A stretch of 64,000 nt of DNA from Liopterus haemorrhoidalis (Eukaryota; Arthropoda; Insecta; Coleoptera; Dytiscidae). The notes under the pieces are model-generated. The model did not search any database. It was given only the letters and a program-made list of their open reading frames with translations, and was not told the DNA's origin. The translations under genes were made by a program, and so were the position numbers. How positions within the stretch are numbered: position 1 is the stretch's first letter; the number at the start of each line of letters is the position of its first letter. The DNA lies in contig OZ020618.1 of assembly GCA_963971575.1 (NCBI GenBank), positions 34,574,731 to 34,638,730 on the forward strand, in the 5' to 3' direction. Shown piece after piece: positions 45,388 through 55,700 of this stretch.

Positions 45388-45599
45388 TAGGAGGGTAGGT
45401 TAATAAGTCCTTACAAAATCTAAGAGATGGCGCTAGTAGTATCAAAACATGTTTGTTTCTGAAAGGTATCATCTGTCAATAGACTGCTGACAAATTTTCA
45501 GCCTTATCCATCGTGTGGTTTCATTTTTACAATCGATTGAAGCAAACAACTTATTTTTGAGTTTTGAGTGATCGACGAGTCAAAGTGTGCGAACTTTGT

Positions 45600-45991
45600 A
45601 TATTACATGGCTTGGTGGTTTCAATTTTACCCTAAAAATTGGGTATGAAAAAGTTATTGGCAAGATATTGGCACATGCTCACAGTGGACAATAAACGCAA
45701 TCATGTGGTCGATTTAATGGCTGGTTTCGCGATTTTACGTTGCGATCCTCACGTGTTTCTGCGTCGATACATAACCGTTGAGGAAACATAGATCCACCAC
45801 TACACACCAGGGACAAAGGAACAGTCGAAACAGTTGGTTTCTGGAGGTAATCCGGCTTCAAAGAAGGCGAAGAGGGTGAAAAGCGCCCGGCAAGGTTTTT
45901 TGGGATGTCCGCGGAATCATCCACATTGACTACTTGGTAAAAGGACGAACGATAAATAGAGAGAACGATAAATGTTATGCGAAATTATTGG
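45600..45991 (+). pseudogene. mariner transposase, left part
   Basis: Around 45715-45990 the readable segments are FLRRYITVEET, YTPGTKEQSKQ, KKAKRVKSARQ, then GIIHIDYLVKGRTIN. The first catalytic residue of the usual TVDETW box reads Glu (TVEET) and the following Trp is a stop, so this copy was inactive. The frame is cut after ...CYAKLL by LINE-X. Confidence 0.8.
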
Positions 45992-46373
45992 TGACATGAT
46001 TGTAGTGAACGCATGTATTAATTGTGTCCAAATAAATATTTAAAAAAAATCTTATTTTTGTGATCGAATTAAAAATAAATTAATGTGTGATCTATACTTT
46101 AAAACATCGGGAAGTTAAGTGTTAAAAAGTTATTGATCAAATATATTGTTTATAATAATTAATCATTAATTTAGTGAATTATTAACTCACAAACATAAAG
46201 GTCATTTTTGCAAACCAGACAGTTATATACAAGTTTAACATTTTCGTAACGTTTTATTTTGTTATAATCCGTACGAAACAAGTGAAACAGTGCTACTTTT
46301 ATCAATATTGTTTTCTTCGTCACACTGCAATTCTTTTCCTGCACGATATAATCGTGCTTCTAAAACAATAACA

Positions 46374-46712
46374 ATGAAATGCACACGTTCCAGAGGGCAG
46401 TCCAGCAAAGAGGAAACTGTATTAAATGAATTAAATGATGATATGGGAAAAGAAATTTCTGAACTGAAGTCTATGATAACATCTTTAACTGAGAAAATCA
46501 ACTCATTTGAATCTATGAAATCCGAAATTCATCAACTCACAAATTCTATCAACTTCTTATCTGGGAAATACGATGAATTAATATCAACATTAAATATAGA
46601 AAGAGAAGAAAAGAAGCAGCTTTCAAAGCAGATTGTTGCAATGGGAGTTGTACTTGAAGAAAAAAATAAGAAAATTGGCGATCTTGAAACTAAATTATTT
46701 TCTTTGCCGAGG
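46374..46712 (+). pseudogene. LINE-X ORF1, N-terminal coiled-coil part
   Basis: It starts MKCTRSRGQSSKEETVLNEL and continues as a long heptad-rich coiled coil (EISELKSMITSLTEKINSFE, EREEKKQLSKQI, KKIGDLETKL). LINE ORF1 proteins use such coils to oligomerise. After KLFS the sequence changes sharply to purine-rich DNA, the 5' end of the inserted LINE. The middle (RNA-binding) part of ORF1 was not found. Confidence 0.75.
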
Positions 46713-46735
46713 AAGAGAGGGGGTAGACAAGAAGA

Positions 46736-47782
46736 ATGGAAGCAAGAGAGAGAGCGAGCAGCGTGGGGTGTTTGTCGGACTGGGTGAGGAGAGGGGTTAA
46801 CGGGAAGAAGAGGAAGGAGAAGACGCAGGAAGATAAGGAAAAAGGAGGAGAGACACAAAGGCCAAGAAGGATAGTAAGACCGCCGCTGGCAATAAAGGAG
46901 AAAGCAGGAGATGGAGGAGGCAGTGAAGATGGAGAAAGTACGGAGGTAGATGAAGAAATGGCAGAGGGTAGGAAAGATCACATCGAAGGAATGCTGGAGG
47001 AGATTCTAAGGAGGATGCGAACAATAGAAAAGCAAAATAGGCAAAGAGAAAAAGACAAGGAGGAGATAAAGGAAGAAATAAGATCAATGGGAGAAGATTT
47101 CGGAAGGAAACAAGAGATCCTCGAGGAGGAGCTCAGGAAAGTGAAGACGGAGTTACAAGAAACGAAGGAGCGAATGGAGGTCATGGAAAGCAGGATGAAC
47201 GGGGACAGGCAGGAAGAACAGGCGAGCGAGGAGAAGAAACAGATGGAAAGAAGAATGGAAGAGCTGGAAATGGCACAGGAGAGGAAAGAGAGGGAGGAGA
47301 GGAAAAACAATCTTGTAGTCAGAGGAGCGGAGTTAAACGAAAATAATCCCAAGGAGGGGGAAATAAAAAGAATCGTAAGGGAGTTGACAGGTAGGGAAGT
47401 AGAACTGGGGAGAATACAAGAAGTAGGAAGGGGGGAGGGAAGAATATGGATAGTGCAGATGAAAAGATGGGAGGAGAAAAGGGAAGTAATGGAAAGGAAG
47501 AGTAGACTAAAAGGAAGAAAAATATATATAGATGACGATCTTACGAAGAAAGAAAGAGGAATTCAAAAAAAGATAAGGGAACTAGTGAGGGAGGAAAGAG
47601 AAAAAGGGCATCAGGCGAAAATGGGGTACATGAAGATCCAGAAACAGGGGAAATGGCTGAAATGGAACGAAATTAAGGGAGAATTCGAAGAGATGAGGGA
47701 TTTTCGGTATGGGGGGGGGGAAGTAGAAGAGAAGCGGGTTGAGTCGAAGGAGAAGGGGAAACAGGAGGAAGGGAGGGGGTGA
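46736..47782 (+). CDS. Purine-rich LINE ORF1, L1-type RNA-binding protein, 348 aa
   Basis: An intact frame. Residues about 80-200 are a charged coiled coil (EEILRRMRTIEKQNRQREKD, EELRKVKTELQETKERMEV). Residues about 195-310 (ERKNNLVVRGAEL, GEGRIWIVQMKRWEEK, GRKIYIDDDLTKKER) match the RRM-like and C-terminal regions of L1-type ORF1 proteins, which trimerise and coat the LINE RNA. Glu, Lys and Arg dominate because of the purine bias. It overlaps ORF2 by 4 bp (47779-47782). The first ATG is used; upstream sequence belongs partly to LINE-X. Confidence 0.75.
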   Translation: MEARERASSVGCLSDWVRRGVNGKKRKEKTQEDKEKGGETQRPRRIVRPPLAIKEKAGDGGGSEDGESTEVDEEMAEGRKDHIEGMLEEILRRMRTIEKQNRQREKDKEEIKEEIRSMGEDFGRKQEILEEELRKVKTELQETKERMEVMESRMNGDRQEEQASEEKKQMERRMEELEMAQERKEREERKNNLVVRGAELNENNPKEGEIKRIVRELTGREVELGRIQEVGRGEGRIWIVQMKRWEEKREVMERKSRLKGRKIYIDDDLTKKERGIQKKIRELVREEREKGHQAKMGYMKIQKQGKWLKWNEIKGEFEEMRDFRYGGGEVEEKRVESKEKGKQEEGRG

Positions 47783-50700
47783 GGGCAATCTTCTGGAATG
47801 TGGCAGGGATTAAAGGGAAGGATGAGGAGTTTTGGGAGTTTCTGAAGGAGTTCGAGATAATAGGTTTAACGGAGACGTGGATGGTGGAATCGGAATGGGA
47901 CAGCTGGGAAGGAAAGATGCCGAAAGGGTGGGAGTGGAGATTCCAAGGTGCGGAGAAAGAAAAGAAAAGAGGCAGAGCGAAAGGCGGGATGATCACAGGA
48001 GTAAGACGGGAGATGAGTATAGAGGAGGAGGAAGAGTTGGGGATTGAGGGAGTAGAAGAGAGAAGAGTGAAAGTAGGAAAAGAAAAGTGGCGAATAGTCA
48101 CACTGTACAATAGAGGAGGAAGTAAAACAAAATTGAAGGAGATGGATGAGAAATTAATGGAAGAGAGAGAGGGGGAGTTGATCATAGTGGGAGGGTATTT
48201 TAATGCGAGAATAGGAGAAACGGGGGAGTGAGGGGGTGGGAAACGAAGGGAGAAGAAGAGACGAGAGGCGCGAAGGACAAAGAGAGAAATAAGGAAGGGG
48301 AGGTTATGCTGGAATGGATTGAAGAGAAGGGATGGAGTGTACTAAATGGAAACAAAGAAGGGGACGAAGAGGGGAGTTGGACGTATTATAAAGAAGAGAA
48401 GAAATCAACCATCGACTACGCCGTAGTAAATGAAGGGGCGTGGGAAAAGATAAGCAGGTTTGAAGTGAAGGAGAGAATAGAGTCAGACCATCAACCGATA
48501 GTAGTAGAGATAAGGAAGGGGAGAAAGAGAGAGGATGAAGAGGAGGAAAAGGATACACAAAACTGGACGGAAAAGGGAATAAGTAAATATATGGCAACAA
48601 TTGAGAAGATGGAATGGAAAGGAACGGGGGTGGAGAGAGGATGGAGAGAGCTAAGAGAGGGAATAGAGAGAGCGGTGGAAAAGAGAAAATGGAGGAGTCC
48701 AAAAATGGGGAGGAAGCCATGGTGGGGAACGAATTGTAGAAAGGCGAAAAAGGAAGCGCAAAAGGCCTGGAGGAAAAAAATAAAAGGAGGGGGGACGGAA
48801 GAGGAATACAAGGGAAAAATGAAACAATATAAAAAAACTTGCGAGGAGGAAAAGGAAAAGCACATGAAGAGGCAACAGGACGAAGTCGAAAAGATAAATA
48901 ATGAAAAACAAGCGTGGGAATATATAAATAAGGCCAGAGAGAAAAAGGTAGGAATTAGCAAGAAGATAACTATGGGGAGCTGGAGGAAACACTTTATGGA
49001 ACTATTGGAGGGAAGTGAAGGCAGAAGGGAAGAACCCGATGAGGAACAAAGGGTATGGGAAGCAAGGGAGGAAGATAAAGCTGCAGAAAAGGAAGAAGAC
49101 AGGAGGAGAAGGAAGAAGAACCAGCAGAGGAGGAAGTCTGGAGCGTAATTAAGAGCCTGAAGAAAGGAAAAGTGGCAGGACCTGATAAAATAAAGAATGA
49201 AGCATGGATATATGGAGGAGAGAAAGTGGCGGAAAAGATGACAGAAATAATCCGAGGCGTGTGGAAGGGAGAAGGATACCCAGAAGACTGGAGGGAAGGA
49301 TTAATAATTCCCATCCACAAAAAAGGAAGCAGGAATAGCGCAGGTAATTACAGAGGAGTAACCCTGATGAGCACGGCGTACAAAGTGTATGCGACAGTGC
49401 TCAATAAGAGGTTAGTGGAGGAAATAGAGGATAAAGAAATATTAGAGGAGACGCAGTCAGGTTTTAGGAAGGGAAGGGGGGCGATAGATAACATATACAC
49501 GATAAACCATATAGTGGCTGAGAGAATAAAGAGGAAAAGAGGGAAGGTGTATATGGTATGTATCGACCTTAAGGCCGCCTTTGACAAATTGGACAGGTAA
49601 GAATTGTGGGAAGTATTGGAAAGAAGGGGTGTAAGGGAAGAAATGATAAATAGGATTAAATATATATAATATATAATATAAATATATATATAAAAAAATA
49701 TACGAGGAGACGAGGTGCAAGGTGAAGGTGGGAGAAGAAGAGTCCGAAAGCTTTTGGGTTAATAAGGGGGTGAGACAGGGCTGTCCGTTGAGCCCAACAT
49801 TATTTAATGTATACGTAGCGGACCTGGAAGATACAATGAGGAAGGGGCAAGACAGAGGAGTGGTGGTGGGAAGGAAGAAGTATTGGACAATGGGATACGC
49901 AGATGATCTGACTCTGATGGCAGAGAATGAGCAGGGACTAAAGAGGATGATGGGCAGAGCGGACAAGTACTTCAGAAGAAAAAAACTGGAAGTAAATAGA
50001 GATAAAACGGTGATGGTGTTTGGAGAGGGGGGAGGAAAGAGAAAGAATATAAGATGGGAATGGTCAGGGACAGAAATTGAAGAGGTAAAAAGTCTGAAGT
50101 ACCTCGGATATGTTCTAACGAGGACCAACAGAGCAGAGCAGCATGTTAGAGAGAGGGTGAAGAAGGCAAGAATGGTTATGGGGAAGCTATGGAGCATAGG
50201 AGAGAGGAGGTTTGACGACGATATCAGGTGGAGGATGAAATTGTTTGACGGGATAGTGAAGAGTATCCTCATGTACGGAGTAGAGATCTGGGCATGGAAA
50301 GAATGGGAGATAGTAGAAAGGGTACAAGAGGGATACATGAGATGGATTATGGGATTAGACAGAACGACACCAGGATATATAGTGAGAGAGGAAATGAAGA
50401 GGGAAAAGCTGAGAGTGGGTGCCGGGGCGAGGGCGGCGAAGTATGAGGAGAAAATCAGAAGAGACGAAAGAAGGAAAATATTAAGAGAATGCTGGGAAGA
50501 AAGACTGAGGTAAGAACAAAAGGGTAAACTGTCGGAATGGGGAGAAACAAGGAAAGAGTACTATTGGAGATGTGGGATGGACATAAGGGAAGCTGAGCGA
50601 AAGAGAAATGGAGGAAGAAACATAGTAGAAGAATTGAGGAGGAGAGGCAAGGAGTTACAGGAGCAGGAAAGAACAGTAAGAATAGAAAATTCCAGGAATG

Positions 50701-51032
50701 TGAAAAGGTATAGAGAGATAAGGACGGTAGGAATACCTAAATATTTGAAAGGGAGGAGAGGAAAGGCAGGGGGCAGAGTTAGAAGGATTGCCAGATTAAG
50801 ATGCGGAAATGAAGAACGGAGTAATAGGTATTGGGCAAAAACAGAGGATAGGCTATGCAGAATGTGTAGGGAGGAGGAAGAATCCTTGGAACACCTAACA
50901 AGAAGATGTGGAAAGCTGACAAAATGGGAGGGAGGTATAAAGGAGCTGTTGAGTGAAGAAGGAAAAGGAGAAAGGTGGGTGAGAGTACTCGAGGAAAGAA
51001 GGAAGGAATGCGGAGAAGTAAGACAGAACTGA
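47779..51032 (+). pseudogene. Purine-rich LINE ORF2: endonuclease, RT, zinc knuckle
   Basis: Endonuclease (47779-48231, then 48228-48550 after a frameshift): IFWNVAGIKGK, IIGLTETWM, VGGYFNARIGE and ESDHQPIV. The usual catalytic Asp of GGDFNA is Tyr. Reverse transcriptase (49172-50250): KVAGPDKIKNE, IIPIHKKGSRNSAGNYRGVT, SGFRKGRGAIDNI, CIDLKAAFDKLDR followed by an in-frame TAA, a short (TA)n-rich insertion near 49660-49695, then GVRQGCPLSPTLFNVYV and MGYADDLTLM. A second premature TAA (50511-50513) sits where the other copy has GAA. The C terminus (50577-51032) has a CRMCREEEESLEHLTRRC knuckle. Non-functional; L1- or I-group placement unresolved. Confidence 0.82.
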
Positions 51033-51358
51033 GAACAGGAAGGAAGAGAGAGGTAAAGGAAGAGGAAAGAAAAGAGGGAGGAAGAGAAGCGAAGAAAGAG
51101 CGGAAGAACAACTGGAGTCAAGAAGGAAGGAGACCAGAGACGGAAGCCGAAAAGAGAATAGGAAGAAAGAGAGGAGCATCGGAGGAAGAATGTAGAAGAA
51201 GAAGAAGAAGAAAGAAGTCATAAAATGTAAAAAATGTACTATAATATTATTATTTTATTTTATTTTATTATTATTATGATTTTTTTTAAATGTATTGGTT
51301 AAAACCCTAAAGGCCTAGGCCTAGGGTAACTAAAGAATTTATATATATTATTATAACT

Positions 51359-51829
51359 GATAGGAACTGATCCAAATACATATATATTAGCTGGTAAAAT
51401 TTGATTTTCATAATATTTTGTTACAATATCACAGGCTAAATAAAACAGATTTGGTTGCAGGTAATATCGTCTAGAGGAATGAAGCTACTACTGACTAGTC
51501 GATATTACATGCATGTTTCACTTACCTAATTTGACGACAATTAAAATCACGTCTTACTAAAAGTTTCTATTATTATATTCTTTTACCTAAATAAAATGTA
51601 AAAGAGACAAGAAACGTTGATTATCTTAAAATTTTAAGGTAGTCGATTTTAACATCACTTTTTTGAAATCAACGTCTTTTTCATATTTTTTTTATGTCGA
51701 ACTTAAATTGTAATAACAGCTTGTTTCATCGTGAAAATATTTAGCACCTAAAGATAAATGAATGAGGTATCGATTGGGACCACTTTCCTACCAAAATATT
51801 GAATAGTACGTAAATTAAAAAATAAATAA
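51359..51829. other. Unexplained 470-bp segment inside LINE-X
   Basis: It lies between the 3' end of the purine-rich LINE and the resumption of LINE-X ORF1. It does not read as the missing middle of ORF1 on any frame I checked and shows no terminal repeats. It may be a third small insertion or filler from a deletion. Confidence 0.5.
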
Positions 51830-52169
51830 ATTTGGTAGTCGAAATTCGCTGAAAATTATTTCAAGAAAGAAGAGGGATGCATTTCTGCAAGTGAAACGTT
51901 TAATTATTACTAATAAAAACATTTCAAATGCTCAAACTGGATCAATAATTTACTTAAATGAAAACCTGAATAACCATCTTAAATCCCTCTTATGGCAAGC
52001 AAGAGTATGCGCCAGGCAACACGACTACAAATATGTGTGGTGCTGGAATGCAACAATCTTCATAAGAAAGACTGATGACTCCCCTGTACGAATTGTCAAG
52101 AACTATGAAGATCTCTCCAGCTTAATAGGGCCTAGCAAAACTGATAACAATGCTAGCTCCTCACAATAG
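51830..52169 (+). pseudogene. LINE-X ORF1, C-terminal FP25K-like part
   Basis: It reads KFGSRNSLKIISRKKRDAFL, VKRLIITNKNISN, then SIIYLNENLNNHLKSLLWQA, YKYVWCWNATIFIRKTDDS and VRIVKNYEDLSSL. This IYLNENL...LLWxAR...YKYVW...IFxRK pattern is the C-terminal domain shared by several insect LINE ORF1 proteins and baculovirus FP25K-type proteins. It is a cellular retroelement domain here, with no sign of a virus. The frame ends at 52169, 68 bp before the first ORF2 frame. Confidence 0.7.
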
Positions 52170-52237
52170 GTAGGCTACCTTTATTTTTCCCTTTTTTCTC
52201 TTTCAATTAAATAATTATATACATATATTTTTTTTTA

Positions 52238-53701
52238 TTGTATCAACTAAATTATGTTGATACTATTGATAGATCAGAAATAAATACTAACTTATTTAAT
52301 GATATATCTGAATTTAACCAATTTGCTAGAGATAATATAATACAAGATTCTTTTAATATATTTCATAGTAATATTCGTAGTCTTGAAAAATATTTTGAGG
52401 AGCTTAATGTGTTGTTATCAGGCTTGCAACTTAAGTTCAGTGTAATTGTTTGCACTGAAACACATTATATTGAATTTCCTGAACTGTACAACATACAAAA
52501 CTATACGTCGTATTTTAATAAGAGCAGATTTAATAAAAATGATGGAGTAATAGTGTATGTAAAAAAAAAAATGTTAGGCACAGTGTCAAAATTCATACAG
52601 TCAACAATTTTAATTTTATTAGGATTGAGTGTCACTCTTCCAATGGCTCTGTCTCTATCACGACTTTATGTAAATCGCCCCCTTATGACAATGAAGCGTT
52701 CATAGAAAACTTAGGCATTTACATAAAAGATTTTTACAATAATAAATTAGAAATAATCACAGGTGATATTAACATAGACATCTCTGATACTACATCTACA
52801 TCGGAAATTAAACACAAATATTTAAATATATTATATGAAAATGGATTTGTATCCTATATTAATAAAAATACCAGGGTAGTCAAAAACAGTAAAAGTTGTT
52901 TGGATCATTATTTCGTTAAAGAAAATTTAAATAATATTAAAATACATCCTACTATACTAAACTCAAAAATAACAGATCATTCACCCATTCTACTTACTCT
53001 TGATTATAACAAACACACGAATACTCATGACAATAAGCTAAAATTAAACAATAAAATCTCAGTAATAAATTACAACAAACTATAAAATATTTTGGAAAAC
53101 ACCATTTGGACGGACTTGAAGAATAATAACTAGATACATACACCGATAACTTCATACTAACAATTAAATCGGCAATCGGGAAATCAACTTCAATTTTGTC
53201 CACTAATAGCAAAAATATGAAAAGATCACCGTGGATAACAAAAGGTATAATCAATTCTATCAATATAAGAGATAAACTTCATAAATATGCTAAACTTGAC
53301 CCGTTGAATCAAGAAGTTAATAATTTATTTAACTACTACAGAAAACAAATTCCACGGTTGATACATTTGGCCAAAGATAACTATTTTAAAAAAAACTTAA
53401 TGATAGTAGTGATCCAAAAAGCTTATGGAATACAGCAAACTTGTATTTAAATAAAGACAACGTTAAAAACAAAATAATTAAATTATCTGTTGATGGCTCA
53501 GTAATAACAAATCCTAAAGTTATTGCTAATAAATGTAATGAACATTTCACTAATATAGGTACCAATCTATGCAAAAAAATTAAATCATCTTTTTCTAATA
53601 ATAACGATTTTCTTAAGAATATAAAACACAATAGTAATTCTTTTTTTCTAACACCTACTTCTGAAAATGAAATTTACGATGTAATTAACTTTACAAATAA
53701 A
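52238..53701 (+). pseudogene. LINE-X ORF2, endonuclease and linker
   Basis: Endonuclease motifs spread over three frames: FNIFHSNIRSLEKYFEEL and FSVIVCTETHY (52238-52705), an ITGDINID-like segment near 52755, and ITDHSPILL (52900-53085). The linker continues in frames 53196-53450 and 53441-53704 (SPWITKGIINSINIRDKLHK, TNIGTNLCKKI, SENEIYDVINFTNK). The frame is cut at codon K by copy E. At least three frameshifts and stops. Confidence 0.8.
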
Positions 53702-54662
53702 TAATTGATGTGAAGTGTGAATCACACATTTCAGGATTCGCAGGTATTTATTAACTGTGTGATGATTATTTGGGATGCCAAAACAAATTTTATGTCAAAA
53801 TATTTTTTTATGAATTTTAATTCGAATGCCTAATACCATTTTTTAAGTTTCTAAATATGTACAGTATTTTTTTTTTATATAGCAAGGTTCCTTAAGATTT
53901 TGAAAATTGCGCCTATGGCTTCCATTGGTTGCTTAAATCATAAGCCCCGCCCTCTGATACCTTCAAATATAGAATTAAATTATAATTTCAACACTTCCCA
54001 CTGGTTATTAAATTTACGCTTTTAAAACTTAAATGCAACATTTACCAAAATATAACTAGAATTTTGACAAACTAATTTAAACAAAATAAAAATGCAAAAA
54101 AAAACTGAAAAAATAAAAATTGACGGGATTCGAATACAGTTTCTTACAGTTGTTTCAACTAACTAAGCGACAACACTACCACTGTGCTATACAGGATCAG
54201 TCGTTTACTATGTTAAATAGCGGATTAAATATATTACGTATTTAATTAAAAACACAAAAAATGCGTTATTTTCCGAAAACATAATCTGATCAAAAATTCC
54301 TGTTGTACTATTCCGGTTCACACCAATGTACATTACTGAGAATTTTTTCAGATTTTTAGTTTAAACCATCTGGGCTACAGGGTGTGGGACAAAATTTTGG
54401 CAAAAATCGCCTCAAAATAACTTATTTTGCAAAAATCAAATTTTGATCGTTTATCCACGTACCGAGGGCTTTCATTTGATACCCTACACAGAATTGTAAA
54501 AAAAATATTTTTTTTTTCGATGAGCACATATTTGTTTATATTTCTAGGGGGATATGTTTTTTAGATGTTTTAGTATTTTTCCTATGCGCGGGTCAAAGAG
54601 CTGAATAAGCATGCCAAATTTCAACTCTCTAGGTTTAGCCGTTTGGCTACAATTTTTACCGA

Positions 54663-54696
<34 letters not shown>

Positions 54697-54748
54697 GACA
54701 AAATGACGGTATAAGGGTTTTTTGGTCATACCTACAAAATCCTAAAAA
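53702..54748 (-). mobile_element. Helentron/HINE-like element, copy E (complete), inserted in LINE-X
   Basis: Left flank ...aactttacaaataaa, right flank tcaactggtgct...: removing the element rejoins INFTNK to STGADN with no lost or added codon. At most 4 ambiguous A/T bases could be duplicated, consistent with insertion without a real target duplication, as known for Helentrons. It has the hairpin (one arm partly deleted), subterminal repeats, a (GTCT)n tract (54663-54696) and a tRNA-like module. It is very similar to copy D. Confidence 0.88.
54121..54200 (-). pseudogene. tRNA-like module in copy E
   Basis: Nearly identical to the copy D module (a handful of substitutions). On the minus strand: A box TAGCACAGTGG and B-box-like TATTCGAATCC followed by T-rich sequence. 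Confidence 0.65.
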
Positions 54749-54754
54749 TCAACT

Positions 54755-55691
54755 GGTGCTGACAACATTACAATAAATATCATGAAGAAAATAATACTTT
54801 ATAGTAGTCCTACATTGTGTGATATTTTTTATCAATGTTTAAATAACGGTTATTTTCCAAAATCTTTAAAATCATCCATTATTACACCTCTTTATAAAGA
54901 TGGCAGTCAGGACAGTATTAATAATTTTAGACCTATATCTATTATCAGCATAATTGGAAAAATTTTGGAAAAAATAGTATTTATTAGATTATTATCTTTT
55001 TTTGACAACAATAATATATTATCACCGAATCAATATGGCTTTAGACCTGGCAAATCAACAAATGATGCTATAGTAAATTTAATTAACAATCTTCATAATT
55101 CTTTGGATAACTCACGAGCATCCTTGGCAATTTTTCTTGATCTGGCTAAAGCCTTTGATACGGTAAATCATGAATTACTGTTACGTAAACTGAAAATATA
55201 TGGGATCAGAGGTATTCCTCTAAATTTTATTAAAAGTTATTTATCTAACAGAACGCAACAAACATCTGTTTGTGGAATTCTGAGCGAAAAAAATATAATT
55301 AACTGTGGTATACCGCAAGGTACAATCTTAGGTCCACTTTTCTTTATAATCTATGTTAATGATCTTTTCAAACTCAAACACCACGCAAAATTGGTATCCT
55401 ACGCTGATGATACGGTACTATTTATAGAAGCCTTATCCTGGCATGATGCTCTTAATACTGCGAATGGCGATCTAAGATTGATTACACAATGGCTGGATTT
55501 TAATAAACTATTTCTCAACGCAGATAAATCTCATTTTCTAACTTTTCTATGCAATAGGCACTCTCAGCCTGAATTTGATAAAATAATCCTCCACATGTGT
55601 AATGACTACAGTAATTGTGATTGCTCTGTTGCTCTGACCAGAAAAGATAGAATAAAGTATCTTGGCATTGTAAAAGATCAACATCTGAGAT
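54755..55691 (+). pseudogene. LINE-X ORF2, reverse transcriptase
   Basis: A long open stretch with all RT blocks: SIITPLYKDGSQDSINNFRP, NQYGFRPGKSTNDAI, IFLDLAKAFDTVNHELL, GIPQGTILGPLFFIIYVNDL, and the catalytic SYADDTVLF. RIKYLGIVKDQHLRW follows, and the frame is then interrupted by the foldback element. The RT core itself has no stops, so the loss of function comes from the flanking parts and insertions. Confidence 0.88.
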
Positions 55692-55700
55692 GGGATCACC

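Larger units (their letters stand above)
46713..51358 (+). mobile_element. Purine-rich LINE inserted in LINE-X ORF1
   Basis: A near full-length non-LTR element with ORF1 (46736-47782) and a broken ORF2 (47779-51032). It has a (GAA)-rich 3' region and an AT-rich tail ending near the 'ggcctaggcctagggtaac' motif shared with the truncated copy at 16.4-17.5 kb. The sense strand is almost all A and G, which creates long spurious antisense frames. The exact 5' junction (46700-46720) and 3' junction (about 51358) are inferred from the composition change and comparison with the second copy. Confidence 0.8.

Noticed and set aside
51830..52169. Baculovirus-derived insertion, because of the FP25K-like domain
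   Set aside because: The domain lies in LINE-X ORF1, directly upstream of its ORF2; this domain is shared by insect LINE ORF1 proteins, and no other viral gene is present.
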